Source: Gracilariopsis chorda (Eukaryota > Rhodophyta > Florideophyceae > Gracilariales > Gracilariaceae). Taken from it: a DNA stretch of 64,000 nucleotides. Location of the stretch: the NCBI GenBank assembly GCA_003194525.1, contig NBIV01000085.1:62001-126000 (forward strand), given 5' to 3'. The translations under genes were made by a program, and so were the position numbers. The notes below the pieces were generated by a model. It had not been told where the DNA came from, did no database searches, and saw only the letters and a program-made list of their open reading frames with translations. Below, piece after piece: positions 1 to 10,449 of this stretch; the first letter of the stretch is position 1; the number at the start of each line of letters is the position of its first letter.

Positions 1-10
1 GGGGACTTCC

Positions 11-1640
11 CTGGAATCCCAGGTCGGCGCTCTGTGGACCGCCGATGACACCCTTGTAGGGGAACTAAAATCCCTCCAAGAGGTGGTCTTGGCAACCCCC
101 GCCAAGGAGGTTGCCGAGGAACTCCGTATTTTACGGTCTGACGTCAAATCCGTGTTGGAGAGTTTGTGACAACCCGCCACCTTCATCGACGGAGTGGAAG
201 CCCGATTTGATTGGATTGGTGCCCGCCTGGAGACGCTGAAGCAGTTCTTCCTCATGGACAAACCATCCCCGGATGATTCGGTAAACGAGGCATCGCACAA
301 CGACCAGCTTGCTGGGAAGTAGAAACGCCGTCATCGACGGAAACGCCACCAAAAATATTCGGACTCCGATTCTTCGATATCCTCGGACTCATCCCGAAAC
401 CATTCGGTTAGCTCGAGCTCCTCGGACTCCGACTCGGAGGACGAGAAGCGAGGCTACTCCTCCCGCTCGAAGCGGTCATCGGCCACTGAAGGTGTTATCC
501 GAACCTGCCAGAAGGGGAGAAGACACCCTGGTCTACGGGAATTGAAACCGACAAACCCGGATTACCGGAAGCTTTTATCATACCGGTACTACCGGCTCGA
601 AGATTCGTCACTTGGACGTACGCCCCGTGGTACGGGAAAGGTGCAAGATTGCATGAAGCGAATGCAGCTCTCGCTCCGCAACCAGTATTTTACTGGAGAG
701 GACCCAGTCCTAGTACTGGATTTCCTATCCCGCTTTGTAGCGGAGGCCGATATCCTCTGTATGAATGAGGGACAAGCCTATTTGGCTTTACCGTATTTCT
801 TACCAGGAGTGGCGGAGGACCAATACAACTCTGTCAGAGGATCTTCTCGTGCCTCCGAGGGAGGAGTTACTTGCTGGCCGGAGGCTGTGCAGTATCTTCT
901 GCGCTCCTACGCCACCAACACCGCTATTCAGCAGGCTATCCTCGCTTTGCGAGATACACGCCAGCGTGCTGGAGAGACCGAGACCGATTACTCGGTGCGC
1001 CTTAACAAGGCTTTCCACAGATGTGGTAACGGACCCGGTGGGTAGTGCAGTACCATGTTCATCGATGGTCTTGACCCGGCAATCCGGAGTTTAGTTACCC
1101 GTGATCTGGAGGACAAGCGGAGGATCACCTATCTCGAGCTGGTCCAACACGCTCGAGCGGAAGGGTATGCACTTCGTGCAAGAACTCCGAACAATCGGTC
1201 TGAAGCCGCCAAGGCGTTGTTGCTAGAAAGCGAAGCTTCCTCACTCCCGGTCACTGCGGATGGGAACCCTGGACAGGGATTTGATACCGTGCATTTAGTG
1301 CAGGGGGATGGTGTGTCGATACCCACTAGTGATTTGCCGTCAACGACGGAGATGACCCGTGATACGGGAACAGAAGATCCCGTTCTATACAGTGGCAACG
1401 GTCGGGTCCAACCCCAATGACACCCGTTTTCAAACGGTCAATCCCGTTATCAAGGGCCTTGATGGACTGACATCCGCCCTGCGGTTCGCTTCTCCGATAC
1501 TCGGAATAATAATTCGCGTGTCGCGGTGTTGGCTCTCATTTGCCATCTTTGTTATGCCCATGGCCATAACTCGCCTCAGTGTCTCTGCTCACTGAAGGAT
1601 ATGGCCAAGGTGGTGGCAAACTAAGAGGCCCTCACTCCAG
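11..1640 (+). pseudogene. Gypsy copy A gag, with CCHC zinc knuckle
   Basis: A single reading frame carries a helical, coiled-coil-like N-terminus (11-310), a Ser/Asp/Arg-rich linker (about 320-540), the capsid-like retrotransposon gag core (about 640-1200, with a TGEDP-VLVLDFL motif shared with the other two gag genes in the window) and a zinc knuckle CHLCYAHGHNSPQC (CX2CX4HX4C, codons from 1541). It would coat the genomic RNA and form particles. The frame is interrupted by nonsense codons at 167 (TGA), 320 (TAG), 1043 (TAG) and 1418 (TGA), with a further stop between 1418 and the knuckle, but frame is conserved across them. The true start lies before the window. Confidence 0.85.
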
Positions 1641-2100
1641 AGGAGAAATGTTCCCTCCCGACGGCTTCCTACCTCCGTGCTAAAACGGACTTTTCCCATG
1701 CCGTACCACAGACCCCGCGTGCGCGGCAAGCGTCATACACCCCGATTCAGGAGATCGCGCAACCATCCGTTGCAACCCCCGCGTATGCGGATAGAAACCT
1801 CCGTGAATGGGATGAAGCACTCGTTGTCGAGGAAACCAACCCACCGCCGAAGGCGGAAAACTAACTGAGGGAGTCGCCCCTTTGGGAGAGGCGTCCTCAG
1901 ACAAGAGGCTGTTGACGCCCGAGGCGTCCTCGCCTTGCTCCCCGGTGAAAGTCCTCTCGAGGAAAGACACCGCTGACGCGGACTCTGCGCACCTCGGTGT
2001 GTTGCGTCGCCCGTGGATACGGAGTAAAAATCCCCGGATTCCCGGTAGAGTCTTGGTCTTGGCCAAGCGCAATTATAAGGTCTAGGCAGACCTTGGCCTT

Positions 2101-3126
2101 GATCCCCAGTTTATGGTGAGGTTTCTCACCGTCCTGGATACAGATGCAGGCCCCAACTTTGTTATGGAATCATTGTTACCCCCGCTTGTGCGGTCTCGAA
2201 TCCGCTCTGATGTGGTCCCCGACATTTCGGATGCGAACAACAATCCGTTATAAACGGTGGGCACAGTGGACCTCGTCGTGAGACTTTGTACCTCTGTGAT
2301 GAAGTTTGACTTCATCGTTTGCCTTTCATTGGCAGCACAAGTCATACTGGGATATGATTACGGCGACAGATTTGTCGACGCAATCAGACCTCGCCTCAGG
2401 CGTGTGGAACTTGACGACGGATCGTCGGTTCCGATTGTTCGCCGCCCGCTAATGCGGTCCTCTCGGAAACAAGTTCTGCTCCCTGCTGCGCAGGACCCAC
2501 CGCCCGCGTCCTACGAGTCCACCAAGCTCCGCGTCGTTGCCTCTGTTTCTATACCGCCTGAGTCCCAAGTCTGGGTGCAGGTAAATTCCCGTCAACACGG
2601 TCTTCGGGTTCTACAACCCCTCGCCTCGTTGTACGAGAAATCCCAGCTGGCGCTGGCTAATGGAATTATCTCCATTTCCCCGGATTTTCCTTTCCGCATA
2701 TTGGTTGCCAACCTTGGCAAACACCCCCAGTATCTGGTAAAACACCAAGTAATTGGGAGTGTAACCCGCCATCCTATGGGAATGCTGCCAACGAAGATGA
2801 CAGCCGCCGATGTACTCGGAGTTACCACCTCTTCTGAGGAGTTCGCCCCACCGTCCGGAGACGTCAAGTCTAAGGAGGGGGAGGAAACCGCTACTTCAGT
2901 GTCGAACATACCGAGTAACTCGGAATTGCGAACCACACCTGTTCCACAGGACAATGCTCCATCGAGCAACGACCGGATTGATCCAGAAAGGGACTTGAAG
3001 CGCTGGAAGTCAGCCACGTGCCAGAGTCGCACCGCGACAAACTCCGTACAATGTGACGGGAATTCACCACAATGTGGGATGGCTCGCTTGGCGAGATTAA
3101 TGCAACGGAACACCGGATCGATTTAA
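2101..3126 (+). pseudogene. Gypsy copy A aspartic protease and linker
   Basis: The retropepsin-like domain shows the LDT-x-AG active-site block at 2134-2151 and the later hydrophobic block VILGYDYGDRF (about 2341-2373), which matches the ILGCDF block of gypsy proteases. The active-site triad reads D-T-D instead of D-T-G, because codon 2143-2145 is GAT, and this should inactivate the enzyme. A TAA at 2251-2253 splits the domain in frame. The following 600 nt are a linker toward RT, rich in Pro, Ser and Glu. Copy B has the same arrangement at 59300-59668. Confidence 0.75.
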
Positions 3127-3179
3127 TCCCCGGTGCGTGACCGCTTGCGCAACCCCCTTACAGGGCAAGTCAGAGAGCG

Positions 3180-4398
3180 CGGGAAGAGGAGCAGTCCCAA
3201 GTGGACAAGATGCTCCGCGCAGGTGTGATTGAGACCGCTCAATCACCCTGGGCATCCCCAGGTGTACTGGCTTTAAACGCCGACGGAACCTGGAGGTTCT
3301 GTGTCGACTACCGCCGGCTCAATGCCGTGATCGTTACAGACACGTACCCTATCCCTCGTATGGACGATTGTATTGACTCCCTTGGAGACGCCACCGTGTT
3401 CACGGCCCTCGATGCCAATTAGGGATATTGGCAAGTACCTGTCAGACAGGAGGATCGCGACAAAACCGCATTCACCTGCCACGCAGGAACGTACCGCTTC
3501 AAGCGGATGCCATTTGGGTTAACCAACGCCCCTGCCACCTTTCAGTGTGCAGTAGATATTATACTCAACCGCTTTAAGTGGCGGAGTTGTCTGGTCTACC
3601 TTGATGATATTATCATCTTCTCCAACTCGTTGGACGATCATCTCACTCACGTCCGAGACGTGTTCACCGTACTCCACGATGCGGGAATTACCCTCAAGTT
3701 GAGGAAATGCGAGTTTTTCACAGATACCACGAAGTATCTGGGTCACATTATACGTCCTGGACGGTTAGCGATCGAGAAAGCTCGAGTCAAATGCCTCGTT
3801 GAGGCGAAAGATCCCCGTACTCAAACGGAACTGTGCTCCTTTTTGGGGCTGGTCAACTTCTATCGACGGTTTATCCCGAACTTTTCGTATACTGCGGCGC
3901 CCCTGAACGGGTTGTTGCGAAAGCAGAACCCCCCAAAGCTGGGAACATTTACGCCCGAACAATCGGAAGCCCTTAACTCTTTGAAGAAGGCTGTCACATC
4001 AGCACCAATCCTACATCTCCCAAAACTTGGGTTGCCATACTCCGTAGATACGGACTCGAGTGACTACCAAGTCGGGTGTGCTCTTTTTCAAACCACCCGA
4101 GGGGGAACGACATCCAATTGGTTATTGGTCACGCTCGCGCAATGTTCATGAGCGGAACTACTCCGTATCGGAGAAAGAGTGCCTCGCCGTCCTATGGGCG
4201 ATGACCACTCTGCGCCCCTACCTTATGGGAGTTCACTTCACCGTGTACACGGATCATTCCTCATTGAGGTGGTTGATGAATATCTCCGACCCGTCGGGAC
4301 GCCTCATGCGCTGGAGACTCCGCCTAGCGGAATATGACTTTCAAGTCATTTATAAAAAGGGCGCGCAGAACACCCAAGCCCACGCCCTGTCGCAGTGA
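3180..4398 (+). pseudogene. Gypsy copy A reverse transcriptase and RNase H
   Basis: RT motifs in order are SPWASPGVL, FCVDYRRLN, YPIPRMDD, LDAN-x-GYWQV, MPFGLTNAPATFQ and the catalytic YLDDI (about 3598-3612). These are followed by the connection domain (LGLVNFYRRFIPNFS) and an RNase H of the RNaseH_RT type (VDTDSSDYQVGCALFQ, GYWSRS, YTDHSSLRWL). The enzyme would copy the element RNA into DNA. A TAG at 3420-3422 replaces the residue between DAN and GYW. One extra G in the G-run near 4100 shifts the frame, and a TGA at 4396 follows ALSQ where gypsy elements usually have ALSR. The product cannot be made intact. Confidence 0.92.
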
Positions 4399-5961
4399 CC
4401 CACAAGTGGGGAAGCACTCCCAACGGAGGATGATGAAGTCCCATGTTTCATGGCCATAGACCCGGATGATCCGGAATGTGCCGTTGAGGCTGGGCCAGAA
4501 AACTGGGACGAGGATGCTGATTTTGACGAACTACTCGCATCGCGAGATGAATCTGAGAACCCGTTACTGGCAAACTTACTACCGGTATCACCGGAAGAAA
4601 TGATCCGAGAACAATTCGGCGACACATTCTGTACGAGGATTCGTGCCCGTCTTAACGGTGGTGAAGATCTCCCTTTCGGGGTAAACGACAAAGGCTACCT
4701 CGTAAGGAAGGTCGAAGCCCGCCCACAGATTTTGGTACCTCATTCCCTGCAATCGCGGGTGTTACATTTATCACACTACGCCCCCATTGGAGGTCACCCA
4801 GGTGGGAGCAAACTCTACCTAACCCTGAGAAGGGATTTCTATTGGCCCGCCATGGCGGTGGATTGCTATGCAACCGTGCGGTTTTGTAGTGAATGCGCGA
4901 AGAATCGCGTGAAACCGCGCAAAAATGCGAAGAAGATGAAAATATTCCCTGCAAGGGCGCCGCTCGAGTTTATCGCGATCGAAATTCTCGGACCACTACT
5001 CACCACGAAACGTGGAAACAAGTTTCTACTTGTCACTACCGACCGCTTTTCTAAGCTGGTACGGACTGTCCCTCTTCGGAGGATAACCGCTCTCACGGTG
5101 GCCCAGGCTCTGGTGACGCACTGGATTTTCATCTACGGTCCCCCTGTGGATGTGCTCTCCGATAACGGGAAACAGTTCGTGAGCAAGTTCTTCCAGGATG
5201 TCTGTCGCATCCTGGATGTCAAGAACTTGTTCAAGACTACCTACCACCCCCAGTGTAATGGGCAAGTTGAACGGTTTAACCGGACGTTACTCGCGGCGTT
5301 ACGTTCCTACGTCGCTGACCACCCAAAGAACTGGGAAATGTACGCTGATACGGTAACCTACAGGTACAACACGCAGGTACACCGGACTACCGGAGTTTCG
5401 CCATTCGAGTTGATTCTATCTAGAACACCCCCGCCTGTGGCGCTGGAACCCCAAGCTACCTTGGAAAATTTCCCATCAGTGGGTATCTACCGGCAGCAAT
5501 GGAAGCAATGGCTTTCCAAGCTGGTCCCAGCTGCGCGGAAGTCTATGGCACGGGCCCAAGCCGCTTACAAGCGGGATTTTGATGCTCGCTTGCGAGGAAA
5601 ACCGTCCCCGATTCGGGCGAATAACTACGTCTTCATCAGGAAGGAGTACTACAACCCGGAACGGGAGAAGCGCCATAAACTCTTGCCTGTGGTGGATGGA
5701 CCATTCAAGGTCATCTATGTGAACACCGACACTGTCGTGGTAGAGATGGGCGACAGGCACGAACGGATTTCCCGTGATCGTGTTGTCCTTGCCCCTCCTC
5801 CCTCGTCAGAGGTAGTCCTGGATCCAGGCAACCCCGTCTCTACGGACTCTGCAACACCGGAATCATCCGGGAGTATTAGGCCTACGGTACTACCACACCC
5901 CAGCCGGGGACTCTCAGACCTACCGACTCTGTTGGACTCACCGCCTCAGCCGGGTAATTAG
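4399..5961 (+). pseudogene. Gypsy copy A integrase with GPY/F module
   Basis: The open frame of 503 codons from 4450 covers the HHCC zinc-binding region (HYAPIGGHPGG, then CSECAKNR), the DDE core and the GPY/F module (LLPVVDGPFKVI, about 5683-5718). The second catalytic Asp (LSDNGKQF) and the Glu (GQVERFNR) are present. The first catalytic position is Glu (codon GAA at 4981-4983, in AIEILGPL), where gypsy integrases have Asp. Except for this and the upstream TGA at 4396, the domain looks full length. A Pro/Ser-rich tail ends at TAA 5961. Confidence 0.9.
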
Positions 5962-6472
5962 GCCCTCTCAGCGCCCGCCCCTACCACGCCCGCCCCACTG
6001 GCGTGCATTTATAACTGCCAGGCAGGGAATGTTATCCCTTATCCCGCCGCTCCGTCTAAGGAGGGGGAGGAGAACACTCGTTTTCGAGGAACGATATCGC
6101 CGTCGCAATAGGAAACACACCATAACATACGGAACACTGACCGTGGAGCACGGAGTATGTCACGTGACATTAATCCCCCGTTCTCGGGCAGTGCTGTGCA
6201 ACAGGAACCAGACGTGCAGGCCCCCGCAAAAGCGGCAAATACACCGTTTGTCACGGGAAAACGAGGAGGCTCCCTCCAATACCGCAGCAGCGGAAATGCA
6301 ATCGCCCAATCCATCCCCGGAGGCATCGCCACAAACGCGGGAAATATACCGTGCTACACGTGAAGTTGAAGCGCAACTACCGCACACCCCTGTCGGGTAA
6401 GGATCCCCGATAAGGGAGTATGGTGACGATTGCCCCCAATCCCCTGAGCAGAGCGATGCATCGAAGCCGCCA

Positions 6473-7588
6473 TTGGCGGAAGCCCCCGCAGAAGCGGTGC
6501 ACTTAAGTCCAGCAGACCCGCGCCCCGCGGAGAAGAGGCGTCCAGATACGCCAGCCTCACAGGGAAATACCCACACCACTCTTGGAGAAAAAGGCAGCCA
6601 AGCCGCAGTGGATGCTTCAGGCCCTGGCGCGCCAGCGCCGGAAACGCCTCCCGTCGTCGACGGAATCGAAGCCCCCGCTCCGGGGAATAATTTCTGCCAA
6701 CCCCCGCAACGCTGCGGCGAAGAACCGAGGAACTCGGGAAAAACGCGCGCCATCGCACGCTCGAAACCGGTCGTACCGGACGCTGCCCCTCCTCATGGAG
6801 ACGGTGCACCGCACTTAGCAGCCAAGCCCCTGAAAAAGGTGTCATCGGCACCTGCCCGGCACCCCCCAAAGGGGAATTTTGACCAAAATACCGGTGTACC
6901 GGAGTTAGCCCCAGGCAACCCGTCAGTAGCCGGGGACACCACGGCATCGCCGGAACGTATGGTGCAGAGCGCTCGTGCGCCTGGCAGGGAGGCGGTTTGC
7001 CACCCAATCACAGTGTCGCACGGGACCCCCCAGGGGACCGTGGAAATGCCGATTCCGCAGGAGCGGTCATCTTCCCGCAAACTCGCGGTTCGTGAGCTCA
7101 ACCGCGAAGGCGGAGCCCAAGTCCCCCGCCGACTGGCGGTTCGCCTGCAATACCGCGAAAGCGGAAATGAACCTACCTCAATGGGGAATGACTTGCCGGT
7201 GAAACCCGTGGCACCACACACCCTCTTGAGAGATATCTTTCCGCATGAGGAGCGGCCGCTATCACAGCGCACGGCAGCGCCGGAGTTATCGCCGAACACC
7301 CTGCTAAGGGACATTATACCGCACAGCGGGCAGCCCCCGCAAGGAAGTACGACCACCACCCGGCACGGCCGGCAGGTCTAGGAACGACAGTTCGTAGTAG
7401 ACCGACTTGTCGGACACACCTGGGACCAGGATGGTATTCTACAATACCGCGTCCGCTGGTACTGGTACGACCCCAGTGGGGATACGTGGGAGCCAATTGA
7501 ACACCTCCCACGGTCGCAGGTCCTGCGATACCACCGTCAAACGGGAACTGCAGCCCCAGCCACGCTGGTTAGTGCCCAAGTTGGGTAA
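6473..7588 (+). pseudogene. Pro-rich ORF ending in an integrase-type chromodomain, split by one TAG
   Basis: A frame of about 302 codons, rich in Pro, Ala and Arg, ends at TAG 7379-7381. It continues in the same frame into a clear chromodomain: FVVDRL from 7391, then QYRVRWYWYDPSGDTWEP, then LRYHR, ending at TAA 7586-7588. In chromoviruses this domain guides integration to marked chromatin. Here it lies about 1.4 kb after the integrase C-terminus, farther than usual, and the Pro-rich stretch between may be an expanded linker. The intervening sequence is full of CCGC-N4-GCGG palindromes, so much of it may not be ordinary protein-coding sequence. I am sure of the chromodomain and less sure of the upstream frame. 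Confidence 0.7.
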
Positions 7589-7686
7589 CGTTGCCGCGCG
7601 AGCGGAGAGCGATAGGAAAGGATAACAAGGCAAGTTCCGTAGAAGACGGGGAACTCAACCGAGAAGCACCGTTCTAAACGGGAAAG

Positions 7687-7692
7687 TTTATT
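7687..7692 (-). promoter_or_regulatory. Antisense AATAAA polyadenylation signal
   Basis: On the minus strand the hexamer AATAAA lies about 90 nt past the stop codon of the antisense ORF (7780-9567). The position is right for its 3' end formation. The match is exact but the motif is short, so the placement is the main support. Confidence 0.45.
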
Positions 7693-7779
7693 CAAGGGAG
7701 CAGCTAGCTCCCCACAATACTACACTACACTAACTGGCATAGCCAGGGAAGGAACACCAGGAAACTGGACAAAAGGGGC

Positions 7780-9567
7780 TCACTCTTCGCCGTTGCCCGG
7801 GGCGTAACCACCAGCAAGGCGGTAGTCCAACGCCTCCGCCATGGTGGTGACATCCCCCGATACCTCGGCAGCGCTAAGACCGGCACCCCGGAGAAAACGT
7901 GCGATGATCTCATTTTCATTCGCCGTCACCCCGCTGGGGATAGAAGGTCCGGCACTTGCCGCCGAAGGGTCAGCAGCCGGCTCGGCCGGAGATAACCCCT
8001 CTGGGAAAGCTTCCGCGCTAGCGCCGGTTTCCTCTACGTCCATCTCCCCGGGTTCTTCCGGTTCGTTATCGACCATTGGGTCATCCCCGCCGTATGCGCG
8101 GTAGTAGTCGTCAGAATCGACGTACCCCACTGGGTGGTCTTCCGGCACATGCCGGGGCGTATCGCGAAGCTCACGCGCCTCCTCGGAGGAAATTTCCAGG
8201 AACTCCCAGGGGTCGAAGTAGATAAAATCCCCCGCAAGGGCGGTGTTTCTACCGAGTCCCGGACCACCGGTGTTACCGCTGCCGCCATCCAGACGACCGC
8301 TTTGCTCCAGCGGGACCTCACTCAAGCTAACGCTGTCGATGTACCCAAGTAATTGGAGGACCTCTTCATTGTTGACCTGGCCCCCAAGGGGGATGCGAAG
8401 ATCCAAATTGCGGATCGCTGCCCGCACACGCGGTGGGAGGAACCAGAGACGAAACTGGTCGTACGCCTCATTGAGGATATAAGCCGCAGCGCGGGCCGCC
8501 CACTCCGTAACCACTACGGACTACAACCCCGACCGGGGATCCTGCATGAGCAGCGAACCGAGGTACGTAAGTACCGGCGGGAGTTCTATGTAGCACCCCC
8601 GGCAGGCTTCATGGAAGCGCCACCACTCTGGGAGTGCTACATACCGACCTAGTCGGTGAGGCGGCGCAATCCGCTCTATCTCCACGTTCTGGTACGGGAT
8701 GAAATACCCGAATCGGGATCGCCAACGCCGCTCATAGTGAACGAAGTTTTGGAGAAAGTTGGACTGGTATTGCCGGGGAAGATACCTGAACTCCGCCCGA
8801 ATAATCGGTCGCTCCCAACAAAGGGCCTCTTGCCGCGCTGCGGGGAAATTCCTCCAAGCGAGTTTCTCGAGGCGGAACAGGTTGTTGCCGTATCCAATTT
8901 CCCCGCGAGTGCGGAAGTGGCTAACGTCGAAGCCAAACTCCGGTGGGACCGGTACATCGAAAGGAGCCAGGCTCTGCCGTTGGTATGCCATGCGTGTCAA
9001 CGCGGTCTGCGCCGCAGCGACGGTCTCGCCCGAATTTCTTCGGAGGTGGTGACGCGGAATCGCAATCCGCTGACGCCAATCCCACGATGTGGTGACCGCT
9101 CTGGGCAGATCCCTCGGAAGGGTGTCTGAGCCATCCGCATAAGCGGTGACCAATCCCTCATTGAGGACAGCGGCCGGGTGAAACCACGGGGCAAGGCGAA
9201 GGCGCGACGCGTGATTCCGATTCATCGGCTTGAGCCCTACCAGGGTGTTGTAGGTTGGCCAGTTGAACGCCGGAGCGGTTCCGGAGGACACCACCGAAGA
9301 TGGTAGTGCGAAGGGATGGTCGGCTGCAGCAGCCATATTACCCGGTTGTACCGGATGTCGATCGCCCTGAGGCAGGGGAACTGACCGGAAACCGGTGGTG
9401 TATCGCCCAAGAGGTCTCGGAGGTTGGTTGTTGTTGTTGATGTTTTTGTCGTTGTTCATTTCTCCGTTTTTGAGGGTGGCTGTTGTTGTTGTTTGTGCGC
9501 TCGATGACTCTGGTGCAGAGGGATTTACCGGAGAACCGGAGACAGAGCACGCGCTTTTATCACCCAT
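7780..9567 (-). pseudogene. Long antisense ORF of gypsy copy A, unknown function, one in-frame TAG
   Basis: On the minus strand a frame opens with ATG at 9567 and runs 348 codons to TAG at 8521-8523. It continues without any frame change for about 246 codons to TGA at 7780. The N-terminal 60 residues are low complexity (Ser, Thr, an Asn run). The middle is Arg/Tyr/Trp/Pro rich and looks folded. The last 130 residues are acidic (Glu/Asp/Pro/Ala). I see no known domain, signal peptide or membrane segment. Plant gypsy elements such as RIRE2, Ogre and Retand are known to carry an antisense ORF between pol and the 3' LTR. This occupies the same place, and its start lies 57 nt from the LTR. An AATAAA follows its end. 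The single TAG resembles the isolated nonsense codons in the sense genes. Confidence 0.6.
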
Positions 9568-9610
9568 TTTCGTCTGGGAATCCTCCGCGTCTGCGGTCGT
9601 TTTCCCGTCT

Positions 9611-9623
9611 TAGGGGGGGGATA
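9611..9623 (+). other. Polypurine tract of gypsy copy A
   Basis: TA followed by eight G and ATA lies immediately before the TG that begins the LTR. This is the expected primer site for plus-strand DNA synthesis. Confidence 0.75.
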
Positions 9624-10449
9624 TGTAGTGCAACGCCCTCAGGGAGGGATTCTTGGTACTTGATCGTTTTCCCGATATTATCGGTTGTGTAGTGTGTATA
9701 TGAACTACGCCACACAATGGTGGGTATGGACACGTGGGACACGGTTTTGGGTCAATTGGCGGTTGGCCACAGTAATGGATGTTGCCACGAAATGTGGAGT
9801 ATTTTAGTTAATATTATTTATTATTTTCACACCGATTTCTGGGAAGCTAGTACTTAGTGCGACGGCGCACTGCCGTCGCACCAGTAAACCTTCCCCAACA
9901 AGGGAACCCAACCTGGGGAATTGGCTCTAGTGGTTACCGCTTGCGCGCGTTCTGTACTCCTCCTTGGAGGGAAACGCCGTAAACCACGGGACATCTAACC
10001 CCCTTGCACATCTAAAGAGACCCATTCTTGGGAGTATAATTGTTCCAATAACATTGGTGTTTCGCCCTGTATAGGGAGTCCTGTCCACCGGCATTGCCGT
10101 ATTCGTCCGTCGCTCTCGCGACTCACTTCGTCCTCTCTTCCTCCTCTTCGCCCTTCCGTTTCCGCTTTTTAGGGTAGCACCTCCCGCTATCCGCGGCCCT
10201 CGTGTGAGCATCCACTCACATACCCCCACTTACGTGGAAACATACCTCTACTGAGGATCACACCCCGCTCACGCGGATACCGATTCTTCGCCTTCACCTC
10301 CCTGCGCAAGTCGCGACAGGTGTCCCTGGCCTTACAAACCGGCTTCGCCGTGACACCTCTGGGAGGGCTCTACCCAACTGGGTTCACCTCGTGAGAGGAA
10401 GATCCCGAACGTCTTTCGGAGTTTTTCCCATTTGGGGCATTGCACCACA
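9624..10449 (+). repeat. 3' LTR of gypsy copy A (826 bp)
   Basis: The LTR begins TGTAGTGCAACGCCC after the polypurine tract and ends GGGCATTGCACCACA, giving imperfect terminal inverted repeats of about 15 bp with TG...CA ends. The interior has an AT-rich stretch (about 9800-9835), a 10-bp perfect stem-loop (9857-9881) and many short palindromes. The same order of blocks (a TTTTAGTTA / TTATTATT stretch followed by a GC-rich block) is recognisable in the LTR of copy B. The DNA after 10449 is the C-terminal region of a piggyBac-like gene. Confidence 0.85.
9857..9881 (+). repeat. LTR stem-loop, 10-bp perfect stem
   Basis: GTGCGACGGC and GCCGTCGCAC flank a 5-nt loop (GCACT). It lies downstream of the AT-rich block of the LTR, where the RNA start would be expected, so it could be a 5' RNA structure or a protein site. 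Confidence 0.6.

Larger units (their letters stand above)
1715..10276. repeat. Dispersed CCGC-N4-GCGG palindromes
   Basis: Exact CCGC, four variable bases, GCGG occurs with its first base at 1715, 1779, 1970, 2182, 2446, 6224, 6282, 6486, 7055, 7102, 7153, 8232, 8422, 8903, 9135, 9585 and 10265. Versions with a 3-base gap are at 1474, 4320, 7319, 8485 and 8833. Versions with 5-6 bases are at 730, 1844, 3494, 5561, 6467, 6704, 7075 and 7126, and several of these are longer stems around a 2-4 base loop. Parallel sets exist with CCTC/GAGG (2828, 8178, 9959, 10245 with N4; 3794, 4259, 8467, 9156 with N3) and CCGT/ACGG (2011, 4042, 5834). Loops are not conserved. I noticed no CCGC-N4-GCGG outside copy A. 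Confidence 0.85.
1..10449 (+). mobile_element. Ty3/gypsy LTR retrotransposon, copy A (5' end outside window)
   Basis: The order gag, protease, RT, RNase H, integrase, chromodomain, antisense ORF, polypurine tract and 3' LTR identifies a chromodomain-type Ty3/gypsy element. RT before integrase excludes copia. The right end is fixed by the LTR terminus at 10449, whose reverse complement (TGTGGTGCAATGCCC) nearly matches the LTR start (TGTAGTGCAACGCCC). The 5' LTR and primer binding site lie to the left of the window. The copy is dead: in-frame stops at 167, 320, 1043, 1418, 2251, 3420, 4396 and 7379, one frameshift near 4100, and changed residues in the protease and integrase motifs. It is better preserved than copy B (55723 onward), which encodes related proteins. 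Confidence 0.93.

Noticed and set aside
6160-7359. Overlapping minus-strand frames of about 190-217 codons opposite the chromodomain ORF
   Set aside because: They lie in high-GC, palindrome-rich sequence where stop codons are rare on both strands, overlap each other in different frames and show no domain.
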